64,000 nt of DNA from Marinoscillum sp. 108 (GTDB taxonomy: Bacteria > Bacteroidota > Bacteroidia > Cytophagales > Cyclobacteriaceae), in assembly GCF_902506655.1 (NCBI RefSeq), contig NZ_LR734808.1, positions 3,656,501 to 3,720,500 on the forward strand. The letters run 5' to 3'. The number at the start of each line of letters is the position of its first letter. Within the stretch, counting starts at the first letter, position 1. The notes below the pieces were generated by a model. That model made no database searches. It was not told where the DNA came from and saw only the letters and a list, made by a program, of their open reading frames with translations. Both the position numbers and the translations under genes were made by a program. Positions 8,011 to 17,878 of this stretch are shown here, piece after piece.

Positions 8011-9030
8011 TCACTTTCCATACTTTATTTTCATAGCTGTGAGCATCAATTTGATGTCGTCATCATATTGATGAAATATGGCTTGAATGGAATCTTCTTG
8101 ATTGTGATAACGCCTGTGTGCCATGAAGTAGGCATTGTTTGGCAATACGTCATCAAAGATGTTTTGGTATCGGGTATTGTAGAATGCTCCGTTTTTGAGA
8201 TCATTAGCAATATGCTGAATGCAATTGTTTTTAAGCGAATCTTTGAGTGAGGTTTTCAGCGAATCGGTAAAGCTCCCATACAAGCTATCGAGTCTTCCTG
8301 CTCCCGCCAGTATGATCCTGGTAAGAGTTTTTGAGTCAGCCAGGGACTGGAGGTACTCCAGGTGCTGAGCCGAACTGTCCCCAAAGTGAGAGACAAGAAA
8401 GCGTTCGGCACCTTTCTCCCCGATAAAAGAGGCCAGGTTTTCATTGAATTCCACCTCGTTTTTAACAAAAAGGGTTGCATGCGTGAGCTCATGGATGATT
8501 ACCTCGGCCAGGGCACCGTCATTTCTTTCCAGCATGTTGGAGAGTAGCGGATCTTTGAGGATGCCCAGGGTGGACCATCCTCCGACCGTTCTGATGCGAA
8601 CATCAAGCCCCTTTTCTTTCAGTAAATCAGCTTCTTTTTTGGCTTTTTCCAAATCAAAAAAACCTTTGTACGGCATTTCGCCCAGAAAAGGATACTGCCA
8701 GGTGTAGGCTTTAAGTGCATAGGGCTCGCTAGCTGAGACATTCCAAAGGAGTGTTTTGCCTTTCTGATCATACAGCTCTGTGTAATTATCTGACTTGTTT
8801 AGCCCCAGGCTATCTACCGCAAAGCCGCGAACGGCCATGGTGAGTTCCAGTTTTTGTTTTAATGAATCTGGAAAATTGGGATCCTGGAGAAAATCTTCAA
8901 TAGGTCGGGATTGGGTAATGACTTTGAGTTGTCCTTTGGCCTGATTATAGCCATAGGAGAGCCAATTCCAATAGTATAAGCACAATGCTATTAATATAAG
9001 CAAAATACCCCACGATATTTTTTTGAGCAT
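8011..9030 (-). CDS. Predicted aminopeptidase (Aminopep family), membrane-anchored metalloprotease
   Basis: The 339-residue protein has one N-terminal membrane segment (about residues 5-22) and then an extracytoplasmic domain. The gluzincin motif HELTHATLFV lies around residues 181-190, and a downstream ENLASFIGE segment supplies the third zinc ligand. The GGWSTLG segment before the motif is also typical of the Aminopep family (COG4324). The enzyme probably cleaves peptides in the periplasm, but its substrate is unknown. It stands alone between the two-component genes and recA. Confidence 0.82.
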   Translation of the reverse strand: MLKKISWGILLILIALCLYYWNWLSYGYNQAKGQLKVITQSRPIEDFLQDPNFPDSLKQKLELTMAVRGFAVDSLGLNKSDNYTELYDQKGKTLLWNVSASEPYALKAYTWQYPFLGEMPYKGFFDLEKAKKEADLLKEKGLDVRIRTVGGWSTLGILKDPLLSNMLERNDGALAEVIIHELTHATLFVKNEVEFNENLASFIGEKGAERFLVSHFGDSSAQHLEYLQSLADSKTLTRIILAGAGRLDSLYGSFTDSLKTSLKDSLKNNCIQHIANDLKNGAFYNTRYQNIFDDVLPNNAYFMAHRRYHNQEDSIQAIFHQYDDDIKLMLTAMKIKYGK

Positions 9031-9137
9031 TTAAATACTAATTATTTTAGTTTTTAAGAAGGAAATTCGATCAAACGCGGTATTTTTGTTAAGTTGTAAT
9101 TACTTCGCATTATAAATAAACTTCACTAAGTATAAGC

Positions 9138-10163
9138 ATGTCTGATAATACAGAAAAACTCAAAGCACTTCAACTGACCATAGATAAGTTAGAGAAGGCT
9201 TATGGCAAAGGTACCATCATGAAATTGTCTGACAATAAGGTACTGGATGTCCCTACGATTTCTACAGGATCATTGGGGCTGGACATGGCATTGGGTGTTG
9301 GAGGTATCCCAAAGGGTAGGGTGATCGAAATATATGGCCCTGAGTCTTCAGGTAAGACTACTCTGGCTATGCACTGCATAGCTGAAGCTCAAAAGAAGGG
9401 TGGACTTGCAGCTATTATCGATGCGGAGCATGCGTTTGATAAGACCTATGCTGAAAAGCTTGGTATTGATACCGAGAATCTTTTGATTTCACAGCCGGAT
9501 AATGGTGAACAGGCACTTGAAATTGCCGAGCACCTTATTCGTTCAGGAGCTATTGATATTATTGTGATAGATTCTGTGGCAGCCCTGGTGCCCCGTAGTG
9601 AGCTGGAGGGTGAAATGGGTGACAGTAAAATGGGCCTACAAGCCAGGCTGATGTCTCAGGCACTGAGAAAACTAACTGGGGCTATTAACAAAACGGGCTG
9701 TGCCTGTATTTTTATCAACCAGCTGCGTGAGAAAATCGGTGTGATGTTCGGAAACCCGGAGACTACCACTGGTGGTAATGCTTTGAAGTTTTACGCTTCT
9801 GTTCGTTTAGATATCAGGAGAATTGGCCAGATCAAGGAAAGTGCGGACAATGTGCTGGGTAACCGCACAAGGGTTAAGGTGGTGAAAAACAAAGTGGCAC
9901 CTCCATTCAAAGTGGTGGAGTTTGATATCATGTATGGCAAAGGCATCAGCAAGTCAGGCGAGCTGATTGATATTGGTGTGGAGCTGGATGTGATCAAAAA
10001 GGCAGGTTCATGGTTCTCCTACAATGACAACAAGCTTGGCCAGGGACGTGATGCTGTCAAACTCCTGATCGAAGACAATCCGGAATTGATGGAAGATATC
10101 GAGCTGAAAATAAAGGAAAAGATTCAGGGAAGCGTCATCAAGGAGCCAGCTGATGCTGAGTAA
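9138..10163 (+). CDS. recA: Recombinase RecA
   Basis: The 341-residue protein has Walker [10 protein letters not shown], Walker [17 protein letters not shown], the L2-loop region [20 protein letters not shown] and the usual C-terminal domain. RecA forms filaments on single-stranded DNA for homologous recombination and triggers LexA self-cleavage where LexA is present. A TATTTTTG -7-like element lies at 9081-9088, but no good -33 element is seen at the right spacing. The gene is monocistronic and ends in a strong terminator. Confidence 0.99.
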   Translation: MSDNTEKLKALQLTIDKLEKAYGKGTIMKLSDNKVLDVPTISTGSLGLDMALGVGGIPKGRVIEIYGPESSGKTTLAMHCIAEAQKKGGLAAIIDAEHAFDKTYAEKLGIDTENLLISQPDNGEQALEIAEHLIRSGAIDIIVIDSVAALVPRSELEGEMGDSKMGLQARLMSQALRKLTGAINKTGCACIFINQLREKIGVMFGNPETTTGGNALKFYASVRLDIRRIGQIKESADNVLGNRTRVKVVKNKVAPPFKVVEFDIMYGKGISKSGELIDIGVELDVIKKAGSWFSYNDNKLGQGRDAVKLLIEDNPELMEDIELKIKEKIQGSVIKEPADAE

Positions 10164-10189
10164 GGTCTGATGTTCCCGTAGCTTCATGA

Positions 10190-10226
10190 AAAAAAAACGA
10201 AATCCCGCCTTGGCGGGATTTTTTTT
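10190..10226. terminator. Bidirectional Rho-independent terminator after recA
   Basis: A perfect 9-bp stem AATCCCGCC / GGCGGGATT with a 2-base loop is flanked by A-run and T-run. It separates recA from the convergent ABC permease gene, whose stop codon is 2 bases away. Confidence 0.92.
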
Positions 10227-10227
10227 G

Positions 10228-11481
10228 TTATTGAGACCTGATGGCAATCACCGGATCAAGCCTGGCTGCCATGGCGGCAGGGATGATGCCAGAGGCCATG
10301 CCTATAATGGCAGACACCCCAAGTCCGAGCACAATATTCGAAAGACTCAGTACCAGATCCAGAGATCCCAGACTCACAAACGAAAGGAGCCAGACCAGCA
10401 ATATGCCTACCCCACCACCAATCACACTTAAGAAGACTGATTCGAAGAGGAACTGGAACAGGATGAAATAATTTTTGGCGCCCAGGGATTTCTGAATGCC
10501 AATAATGTGAGTTCGCTCTCTGACGGATACAAACATGATGTTGGCAATTCCAAAGCCACCCACAAGGATGGAAAAACCACCAATGACCCAGCCTGCCAGC
10601 CCGATGACATCAAAAGTAGATCCAATGAAATTGGCAATGGCCTCCGGTCTGTTCAGTGCGAAGGTATCTTCTTCTTTCGGCTTGAGTGAGCGCTTTTTGC
10701 GCATGAGGCCCCGCAGCTCTGCCTCCAGCTCCACCAGCCCAATGTCCTTGTCCAGTCCTTTCACTGTAATGTGAGACTCTACCCCTGATCGCTGGCCTGA
10801 ATAATAGATCTTGAGGAATGACCGGTAGGGCATGTAAATATTTTCATCATTGGACGGGGCACCCAGGAAGCCATCACCTTCTTCCTTGATTACTCCGATC
10901 ACGTGATATTTGAGCCCCTTTATTTTAATGGATTTCCCAATTGGGCTTTGATTAGGAAAAAGTTCTTTGACGGACCTGAATCCCAGGATGACCACATTTC
11001 TTCCTGCTTCCGCTTCCTGAGGTGTAAAATACCTGCCTTTTTCTATCGGAATTTCATAGACGTCTTTGTGTCCGTGTACCACGCCCAGTAGGTCCAGGTC
11101 CACACTGCTACTACTTTCGTATTTGGCCGTCACTCCACCCCTGACAGTGAAAATGGACATGCCCTGAGCGTTTTTCACATTGTCCCTCAGAAATTTGTAT
11201 TCATCATAAGTAGGATAGGGGCGCTGCATGTATTTCCACCAGGGGTAGGGCCCACCACCAAATCCATAGGGCCATTTCTCCACATTGATGTTATTGGTGC
11301 CCAGAAAATTCAAACTGTCTTTGATGCTACGCTCCAGAGAATCCACCAGGGTGAATACTGCGATGATGGCAAAAATGCCGATGGTGACACCCAGCAGAGA
11401 CAGGGTGGTGCGCAGGATATTCATCCTCAGCGCATTCCAGGCAAAACGAAAACTTTCAAGTATGAGTCTGACGATGAGCAC
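10228..11481 (-). CDS. ABC transporter permease, MacB/FtsX type
   Basis: The 417-residue protein has a membrane segment near the N-terminus (about residues 23-47), a periplasmic MacB-type core domain of about 220 residues, and three C-terminal membrane segments. The loop [19 protein letters not shown] is the typical coupling-helix region of MacB/FtsX permeases. Such permeases work with a separate ATPase and often a periplasmic adaptor to move molecules out of the envelope. No ATPase gene is adjacent here. The first codon is GTG. It is divergent from queA. Confidence 0.88.
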   Translation of the reverse strand: MLIVRLILESFRFAWNALRMNILRTTLSLLGVTIGIFAIIAVFTLVDSLERSIKDSLNFLGTNNINVEKWPYGFGGGPYPWWKYMQRPYPTYDEYKFLRDNVKNAQGMSIFTVRGGVTAKYESSSSVDLDLLGVVHGHKDVYEIPIEKGRYFTPQEAEAGRNVVILGFRSVKELFPNQSPIGKSIKIKGLKYHVIGVIKEEGDGFLGAPSNDENIYMPYRSFLKIYYSGQRSGVESHITVKGLDKDIGLVELEAELRGLMRKKRSLKPKEEDTFALNRPEAIANFIGSTFDVIGLAGWVIGGFSILVGGFGIANIMFVSVRERTHIIGIQKSLGAKNYFILFQFLFESVFLSVIGGGVGILLVWLLSFVSLGSLDLVLSLSNIVLGLGVSAIIGMASGIIPAAMAARLDPVIAIRSQ

Positions 11482-11602
11482 GGTGCTTTATTATGGGTTT
11501 CAGATACAAGGTTATATCGATTTTATGCTAAATAAACAAAACTATTTGCTAATTTTGCGCACTTATTTAATTCACGACTTTTGGTCAATCCAAGCTTTCA
11601 AT

Positions 11603-12649
11603 ATGAAATTATCAGCGTTCAAATTTGATCTACCTTCCAGCCATATTGCCCTTCACCCTACTGAAAATCGCGACGAGTCCCGATTGATGGTGATACACAG
11701 GGATACTGGTGAAATCGAGCATAAGACGTTTAAAGATATAGTAGATTATTTTGACGAAGGGGATATGGTAGTGATCAATGACACTAAAGTATTCCCAGCC
11801 AGATTATACGGCAATAAAGAAAAGACGGGTGCTAAAATTGAAGTTTTTCTTCTCAGAGAGCTCAATAAGGAAATGAAATTGTGGGATGTGCTGGTAGATC
11901 CGGCCAGAAAGATCCGTGTGGGAAACAAGCTATACTTTGGAGAAGGAGAGTTGGTGGCAGAGGTCATCGACAATACCACATCCAGAGGTCGTACCATCAG
12001 ATTCCTGTTCGATGGCGAGGAAGATGAGTTTTACAGAATGATCGATCGTTTGGGTGAAACTCCACTTCCAAAGAGTATCAAAAGATCGACTGTGCCTGAG
12101 GATCGCGAGCGTTTCCAGACCATTTATGCTAAAAATGTGGGCGCCGTAGCGGCACCTACCGCAGGTCTTCACTTTACCCAGCAGGTGCTTAAGCGCTTGG
12201 AAATCAAAGGGGTGGATATTAACCCCGTGACACTCCACGTTGGGCTAGGTACTTTCCGTCCAGTGGATGTGGAAGACCTTACCAAGCATAAGATGGATTC
12301 AGAGAATTATTTTGTGCCCGAGCCAACTGCCGAGCGTGTGAACCGCGCTCTGGATGAGAAAAAACGTGTGTTAGCTATTGGTACCACGGTGATGCGTACT
12401 TTGGAATCTTCTGTTTCGGCCAATGGTCGGTTGAAGGCCAATGAGGGATGGACTGATAAGTTTATCTTCCCACAATACGAGTTTAAGATTTGTAACGCTT
12501 TGGTGACCAACTTTCATTTACCGGAATCCACCCTACTGATGATGGCAGCAGCCTTTGGTGGGTATGATCTGATAATGGAGGCTTACAAAGTAGCCATGAA
12601 GGAAAAGTATCGTTTCTTCACCTATGGTGATGCGATGTTGATCCTCTAA
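11603..12649 (+). CDS. queA: tRNA preQ1(34) S-adenosylmethionine ribosyltransferase-isomerase QueA
   Basis: From ATG 11603 the protein is 348 residues, normal for QueA. Motifs include [16 protein letters not shown] near the start, [14 protein letters not shown], and the conserved [13 protein letters not shown] segment. QueA transfers ribose from SAM to preQ1 in tRNA, giving epoxyqueuosine. A longer reading frame extends upstream to 11285 but would overlap the divergent permease and is not family-like. A TAATTTTG -7-like element is at 11550-11557. ispD follows after 1 bp. queE, an earlier step of the same pathway, is at 49703. Confidence 0.97.
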   Translation: MKLSAFKFDLPSSHIALHPTENRDESRLMVIHRDTGEIEHKTFKDIVDYFDEGDMVVINDTKVFPARLYGNKEKTGAKIEVFLLRELNKEMKLWDVLVDPARKIRVGNKLYFGEGELVAEVIDNTTSRGRTIRFLFDGEEDEFYRMIDRLGETPLPKSIKRSTVPEDRERFQTIYAKNVGAVAAPTAGLHFTQQVLKRLEIKGVDINPVTLHVGLGTFRPVDVEDLTKHKMDSENYFVPEPTAERVNRALDEKKRVLAIGTTVMRTLESSVSANGRLKANEGWTDKFIFPQYEFKICNALVTNFHLPESTLLMMAAAFGGYDLIMEAYKVAMKEKYRFFTYGDAMLIL

Positions 12650-12650
12650 A

Positions 12651-13322
12651 ATGCAAAAGAGTGTAATCATAGTAGCTGGTGGTAGTGGCACGCGCATGCA
12701 GCAGTCACTGCCCAAGCAGTTTATAGAAATTCTAGAAAAGCCTATAGTGGTTCATACCATTGAGGCTTTTTTAGCTTATGATCAGTCCATTTCGGTGGTG
12801 CTGGTACTTCCCAGCGCTCATTTCAGCACCTGGAGAGCACTGGCTGAGCGATTTTTTCCCAATACCACTATCCACCTGGAAGCGGGTGGAGCCACAAGGT
12901 TTCAAAGTGTCAAGTCAGGACTAAGGGTGATCAACGAAGGGCTGGTAGCCATACATGATGCCGTTAGGCCACTGATCTCCCCTCAGGTGATCGCAGAGTC
13001 ATTTCTTTCTGCAGCGCAAAAGGGTTCAGGCGTGGTGATGGTGCCTTTGAAGGATTCGATCAGGCGTAAAGTAGAAGGTAAGACGGCAGCTGAGGATCGG
13101 ACTGCCTTTTTTACAGTACAGACCCCACAGACCTTTCAGGTAGCTCAGATCAAAAAGGCTTTCGAGCAAGCGGAGCTGGAGACTTTTACAGATGATGCCT
13201 CAGTGTATGAACATGCCGGGATGCTCGTGTCAGCGGTCACAGGGGAGTATACCAACCTCAAAATCACTACGCCGGAAGATTTGATTTTGGCGGAGGCGAT
13301 TATGAACCAGCGAAAAAAATAG
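12651..13322 (+). CDS. ispD: 2-C-methyl-D-erythritol 4-phosphate cytidylyltransferase
   Basis: The 223-residue protein has the nucleotide-binding start VIIVAGGSGTRMQQSLPKQF, AIHDAVRPLISP, and TPQTFQVAQIKKAF, all diagnostic of IspD. It makes CDP-methylerythritol in the non-mevalonate isoprenoid pathway. Start 1 bp after the queA stop indicates a two-gene operon. No other isoprenoid genes are nearby. Confidence 0.96.
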   Translation: MQKSVIIVAGGSGTRMQQSLPKQFIEILEKPIVVHTIEAFLAYDQSISVVLVLPSAHFSTWRALAERFFPNTTIHLEAGGATRFQSVKSGLRVINEGLVAIHDAVRPLISPQVIAESFLSAAQKGSGVVMVPLKDSIRRKVEGKTAAEDRTAFFTVQTPQTFQVAQIKKAFEQAELETFTDDASVYEHAGMLVSAVTGEYTNLKITTPEDLILAEAIMNQRKK

Positions 13323-13360
13323 AAAAGCCTCCCGATTAGCGATCGCAAGGCTTTCAAACG
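13321..13360. terminator. Weak hairpin after ispD
   Basis: Seven-base arms AAAGCCT / AGGCTTT enclose an internal palindrome GCGATCGC and are followed by a short T-run (CGTTTTT). It lies between the convergent ispD and DUF2795 genes. The stem is short for its loop, so efficiency is doubtful. Confidence 0.4.
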
Positions 13361-13382
13361 TTTTTAGATGGATGCTTAACCC

Positions 13383-13604
13383 TTAATACTCATCTTCATT
13401 GAAGAAAAAGTCTTCTTTGGTGGGGTAGTCAGGCCAAATCTCCTCAATGTTTTCGTAAGGCTGTCCATCGTCTTCAAGTTCCTGAAGGTTCTCTACAACC
13501 TCTAGCGGAGCTCCTGATCGAATAGAAAAATCTATCAATTCGTCCTTACTGGCTGGCCATGGTGCGTCTTCAAGATATGAAGCTAATTCTAATGTCCAAT
13601 ACAT
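13383..13604 (-). CDS. DUF2795 family protein
   Basis: The 73-residue, very acidic protein begins MYWTLELASYLEDAPWPASK and ends PTKEDFFFNEDEY. This is near-identical in pattern to DUF2795 proteins common in Bacteroidota. No enzymatic motif is present and the function is not known. It is a single gene converging on ispD. Confidence 0.9.
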   Translation of the reverse strand: MYWTLELASYLEDAPWPASKDELIDFSIRSGAPLEVVENLQELEDDGQPYENIEEIWPDYPTKEDFFFNEDEY

Positions 13605-13736
13605 ATTCTTATGCCTTTAAAAATTTCGTGCAAAAATAGGTTTTCTATCGTAAAAACAAATTTTAATTTAAGTTTCTACTTTATCTAACCCTTAATGCGT
13701 AAACTAATTTTTTTGTTTCATTTATCAAAAAAACTT

Positions 13737-14951
13737 TTAATCCTCCCTTTTAAGCAACTGGAGTAAGGTTTCTTTTACTTGAATTTTCCCTTTTTGTTGC
13801 GATAGTTTCTTTTCGATCAGGTCCATTGTCCCACCAAAAGAAGAGGAAAAGTTGGCCGAATTCTCCTGATATTTGTCCAGATCCGCTTTATCACGGTTGA
13901 TCAGTTCCTCCAAAATACCAATTCTTATCTGACGCTTTTTCGCTTTTTCCAGTTCTTTGAAGTTTTTAAAACGCTTGTGGGCCAGTTTGTCGATGAAGTC
14001 ACGTTCCAGTAAAAGCTGAATGCTTTGGAAGGCATTTCTTCTCAGGTTTTTTCCTTCGGGATCACTGGGCCGGTAAGATTTGAGTTGAGTTTTAAGCTCC
14101 TCCAACTGTTTGAAGCCATAGGGTTGTTCACCATTGGTGAAGCGCTGGAGCGTTTTGTTCAGCTCGTGGATGTCAAAACTCTGCGACTGGCTGGGCCTTG
14201 GTCCTGGTTTTAATTTATTGTTAAACGCCCGGAGCAAGGGAGAATAATCTTCTTTTTGGATGTTGCCAATCTCTCGCCATTCATCTTTCAGGGTCTGAAT
14301 GAAATCGAATCGCTCTTTGCCATGGAGGTTCTCTAGCTGGTCGGCTTTGGCGATTACATTTTGATAGTCGCGCTTGCGCTTCTCCCCGAGTCTTTTTTTG
14401 TCCTCGTAAAACTCCTTTTTCTTATCAAAAAACTGATCAATCAGTCCCCAGAAGGCGGTGTCCAGTTCTTCCTGAAGCTCTTCTTTTGGATTTCCGGTTT
14501 TGATCCACCGGGCTTTTATGTCATGTATTTCCTGTGTGGCTTCCTTCCAGTTTATTTTCTCCACCGAGACGCGGAGCTCCTCTATCAGGGCCTGCTTGAT
14601 CTGGGTATTGCGTACTCTGTTTTTCTCTATGGTCTCTTCCAGATAGGCCTCCTGTGCAGTGAGTCGGTCCAAAAGTGACTGGTAATTACCCAGACCATCA
14701 TGTGTCCCCAGAAGTTCCTTGAGGTGGATCAGCTTCATGAGAAATGAGCCCTTATTCTCAGAACTTTCAATCTCTGTTTCCAGGGCAGTAATTTTAGCTT
14801 CCAGCTCAGTGAAGCGCTCTTCGAAATACTTTACTGAAGTTTCCTCATCTTCTCTCACCACACCGATTTCACGGTCAGGGTAAGCTCCCCAGCCATTGAG
14901 AATGATTTTATTTTCTAATATTTTCCCGAAAGGTATTTCCTTTGCACTCAC
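13737..14951 (-). CDS. DUF349 domain protein, coiled-coil rich
   Basis: The 404-residue protein is highly charged and mostly helical. An N-terminal coiled coil spans about residues 40-110, with DUF349-type three-helix repeats after it (for example WKEATQEIHDIKARWIKTG and FIQTLKDEWREIGNIQKEDY). No signal peptide or membrane segment is present, so it is cytoplasmic. The cellular role of this family is unclear. The first codon is GTG. It is divergent from ettA across 78 bp. Confidence 0.8.
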   Translation of the reverse strand: MSAKEIPFGKILENKIILNGWGAYPDREIGVVREDEETSVKYFEERFTELEAKITALETEIESSENKGSFLMKLIHLKELLGTHDGLGNYQSLLDRLTAQEAYLEETIEKNRVRNTQIKQALIEELRVSVEKINWKEATQEIHDIKARWIKTGNPKEELQEELDTAFWGLIDQFFDKKKEFYEDKKRLGEKRKRDYQNVIAKADQLENLHGKERFDFIQTLKDEWREIGNIQKEDYSPLLRAFNNKLKPGPRPSQSQSFDIHELNKTLQRFTNGEQPYGFKQLEELKTQLKSYRPSDPEGKNLRRNAFQSIQLLLERDFIDKLAHKRFKNFKELEKAKKRQIRIGILEELINRDKADLDKYQENSANFSSSFGGTMDLIEKKLSQQKGKIQVKETLLQLLKRED

Positions 14952-15029
14952 GACTTAAAACTGTTATACTGTAATCTAATCTGGACAGATAAAAACAGTA
15001 ACTTCAACTTCTTTTCAAATTAAGCAAAA

Positions 15030-16709
15030 ATGTCAGACGAAAAAATAATCTTTTCAATGGCGGGGGTAAACAAGATTTACCCTCCAAAGAAACAGGTACT
15101 GAAAAATATCTATCTATCCTTTTTCTACGGTGCGAAGATAGGAGTGTTGGGATTAAATGGATCAGGAAAATCTTCCTTATTGCGAATCATTGCCGGAGTA
15201 GACCAGGATTATCAGGGTGAAGTAGTGTTTTCGCCGGGATTTAGCGTGGGTTTGCTGGAGCAGGAGCCCAAACTGGATCCGGACAAAACAGTGAAAGAAG
15301 TGATCAGCGAGGCGGTCACAGAGGTCACTGAGCTTTTGAAGGCCTATGATGAGATCAATATGAAATTTGGTGATCCTGAAATATTGGATAACCCTGATAA
15401 GATGAATAAGCTGATCGAAAAGCAGGGTGAGGTGCAGGATAAGCTGGATCAGATGGGCGCCTGGGAGCTGGACAGCAAACTGGAGCGGGCCATGGATGCG
15501 CTACGAACGCCACCTGAAGATGCCATTATTAAGAATCTGTCTGGTGGAGAGAAACGTCGGGTAGCCCTTTGCCGGCTGCTACTTCAGGAGCCTGATGTGC
15601 TGCTGCTGGATGAGCCTACCAACCACCTCGATGCTGAGTCAGTGCACTGGCTGGAGCAACACCTTCAGCAGTATAAGGGCACAGTGATTGCCGTCACTCA
15701 CGACAGGTATTTTCTGGACAACGTGGCTGGGTGGATTTTGGAACTGGACAGAGGGGAAGGAATTCCATGGAAAGGAAACTACAGCAGCTGGCTGGATCAG
15801 AAGCAAAAGCGTCTGGCTCAGGAAGAGAAATCAGAATCTAAGCGACAAAAAACCCTTGAGCGCGAACTGGAATGGGTTCGAATGACCCCAAAAGGACGGC
15901 AAGCCAAAGCCAAAGCCAGACTGTCAGCATACGACAAACTCCTGGGCGAAGAGGGCGCACAGAAGGAATCTCAGTTGGAACTTTACATCCCACCAGGCCC
16001 CCGATTGGGTGCTAAAGTGATTGAAGCAAATGGAGTGTCCAAGTCGTATGGAGACAAGCTTTTATTCGATAACCTGACTTTCAGCCTGCCTCAAGGTGGC
16101 ATTGTGGGGGTAGTAGGCCCCAATGGAGCCGGTAAGACCACCCTGTTCAACCTGATCACTGGCAGGGAGCAACCCGATGCTGGCACATTCGAAGTAGGAA
16201 CGACCGTGAAGATGGCTTATGTAGATCAGGAGCACAATGACCTTAAACCGGATGATACGGTGTTTCAGGCTATCTCCGGTGGCAATGAGATCATTCATCT
16301 TGGAGAAAAGGAAATGAATGCCAGGGCTTACGTCAGCCGATTTAACTTTTCAGGTTCAGACCAGACCAAAAAGGTGGGCGTATTGTCAGGAGGGGAGCGT
16401 AATAGAGCGCACCTGGCCATCACACTGAAGCAGGGTGCCAACCTTGTCTTACTGGATGAGCCTACCAACGATCTGGATGTGAATACGCTCCGTGCCCTGG
16501 AAGAAGCTTTGGAAAACTTTGCGGGATGTGCGGTAGTCATCTCCCACGATAGGTGGTTTCTGGATAGAATATGCACGCATATACTGGCTTATGAAGGCGA
16601 TTCTCAGGTGTACTGGTTTGAAGGCAACTTCACCGATTACGAGGAGAATAGAAAGAAAAGGCTAGGGGATCAGGCACCAAAAAGGATCAAGTATAGAAAG
16701 CTGAAGTAA
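15030..16709 (+). CDS. ettA: Energy-dependent translational throttle protein EttA (ABC-F)
   Basis: The 559-residue protein has two ABC ATPase domains: Walker A GLNGSGKSS (residues 41-49) and GPNGAGKTT, and signatures LSGGEKRR and LSGGERNR. The linker between them is about 85 residues and no membrane segments are present. This is the ABC-F layout, and the length matches EttA, which binds the ribosomal E site and gates the first elongation steps according to the ATP/ADP ratio. The linker contains the positively charged stretch TPKGRQAKAKARLSAYDKL typical of EttA. A small zinc-ribbon gene begins at the very next base. Confidence 0.94.
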   Translation: MSDEKIIFSMAGVNKIYPPKKQVLKNIYLSFFYGAKIGVLGLNGSGKSSLLRIIAGVDQDYQGEVVFSPGFSVGLLEQEPKLDPDKTVKEVISEAVTEVTELLKAYDEINMKFGDPEILDNPDKMNKLIEKQGEVQDKLDQMGAWELDSKLERAMDALRTPPEDAIIKNLSGGEKRRVALCRLLLQEPDVLLLDEPTNHLDAESVHWLEQHLQQYKGTVIAVTHDRYFLDNVAGWILELDRGEGIPWKGNYSSWLDQKQKRLAQEEKSESKRQKTLERELEWVRMTPKGRQAKAKARLSAYDKLLGEEGAQKESQLELYIPPGPRLGAKVIEANGVSKSYGDKLLFDNLTFSLPQGGIVGVVGPNGAGKTTLFNLITGREQPDAGTFEVGTTVKMAYVDQEHNDLKPDDTVFQAISGGNEIIHLGEKEMNARAYVSRFNFSGSDQTKKVGVLSGGERNRAHLAITLKQGANLVLLDEPTNDLDVNTLRALEEALENFAGCAVVISHDRWFLDRICTHILAYEGDSQVYWFEGNFTDYEENRKKRLGDQAPKRIKYRKLK

Positions 16710-16865
16710 ATGAAAAAGAAAGAATGCCCTTCCTGCGCTATGGAAGTGCCTGCTAAAAGCAAGGAATGCCCCATTTGTGGGTATGAGTTTGCTGATTTCA
16801 GTCCTGCATACAAATGGGTAGCTATTCTGCTTATTGTGATGATGTTGCTCTACCTGGTGTTCTGA
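16710..16865 (+). CDS. Small zinc-ribbon membrane protein (51 residues)
   Basis: An ATG directly follows the ettA stop codon with no spacer. The 51-residue product has two CxxC knuckles (Cys6, Cys9, Cys20, Cys23; CPSC and CPICGYE), which should bind one zinc, and a C-terminal hydrophobic segment from about residue 36 to 51. It therefore looks like a tail-anchored zinc-ribbon protein. Zero spacing suggests translational coupling with ettA. Similar short zinc-ribbon proteins exist in many genomes, but the function is not known. Confidence 0.72.
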   Translation: MKKKECPSCAMEVPAKSKECPICGYEFADFSPAYKWVAILLIVMMLLYLVF

Positions 16866-16984
16866 GGGATGAAAAGGACTATCGGGGAGATTCAATGAAG
16901 ATCGTCCAGGTCGAGGAAAAGCGCCGAAATCATGTGAATTATTTTTGATACCCACTAAATTTAGAAAAACAAACCCTGAAGACC

Positions 16985-17878
16985 ATGAAATTTGGAAGCG
17001 TAGACAACCCCGCTCTTGTAGATTTTACCTTGCCTGCTGACCATCCTGGCACGGAGCGGGTGCTGACTAGTAAGGGGGGTGCCGGACTGTCCGAAATTTA
17101 TGTGGGTTGTGCCAAGTGGAACAAAGGAGACCTGAAGAAATTTTATCCAAAAGGAGTAAAGGATGAATTGGCTTACTATGCCCAGCAGTTTAACTCAGTA
17201 GAACTCAATGCCACTTTCTACAATAACTATGGCCCCGAGCAGATCGAGAAGTGGAATGAAAAAGTTCCGGATGGCTTTAAGTTTTTCCCTAAGGTATCTC
17301 GCTACATCAGTCACATCAAGCGACTGAACGCCGTGGGCGTTTATGTGAATGATTTCTGTCAAAATATTTCCACATTTGGTCCGCACCTGGGGATGGCCTT
17401 TTTACAGGTGCATGATAATTTTTCCCCTAAAAATAAAGATCGGATCAGCGAGTTTATGGACGTATGGTCATGGGATATTCCGCTGGCAGTGGAGCTCAGG
17501 AACACGGATTGGTTCAATGATGAAGAGGCCAGTGAGTGGATTTATGATCTCTTTGAAAAATATGAAGTGTCCAATATTGTCACGGACACGGCTGGGAGAA
17601 GAGATCTGCTGCACATGCGCCTGACCTCACCGGTGGCCTTCGTGCGGTATGTAGGCGCTAATCACGAGAGTGACTATCAGCGATTAGACGATTGGATAGC
17701 CCGCATCAAAATCTGGAAAGCGCAGGGACTGGAGAAGCTCTACTTTTTTGTTCACCAAAACCTTGAAAAGGCTTCCCCATTCCTGTCGGCCTATTTTCTT
17801 GAGCAATTCAATAAAGAATTTGGAACAGATCTCCCGCTCCCTGAGTTGGGAGAGCAGGCACAGGGAAATTTATTTTAA
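16985..17878 (+). CDS. DUF72 family protein
   Basis: The 297-residue protein has the DUF72 features: YVGCAKWNKGDLKKFYPKG near residue 38, the YAQQFNSVELNATFY segment, and FKFFPKVSRYISHIKRL. The family is predicted to have a TIM-barrel-like fold with an unknown reaction. No signal peptide. The 3' end overlaps the convergent M28 peptidase gene by 9 bp. Confidence 0.9.
   Translation: MKFGSVDNPALVDFTLPADHPGTERVLTSKGGAGLSEIYVGCAKWNKGDLKKFYPKGVKDELAYYAQQFNSVELNATFYNNYGPEQIEKWNEKVPDGFKFFPKVSRYISHIKRLNAVGVYVNDFCQNISTFGPHLGMAFLQVHDNFSPKNKDRISEFMDVWSWDIPLAVELRNTDWFNDEEASEWIYDLFEKYEVSNIVTDTAGRRDLLHMRLTSPVAFVRYVGANHESDYQRLDDWIARIKIWKAQGLEKLYFFVHQNLEKASPFLSAYFLEQFNKEFGTDLPLPELGEQAQGNLF

Noticed and set aside
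11285-11602. A 5' extension of the queA frame of over 100 codons
   Set aside because: It runs antisense through the start of the ABC permease gene and the promoter region, and QueA-like sequence begins only at ATG 11603.
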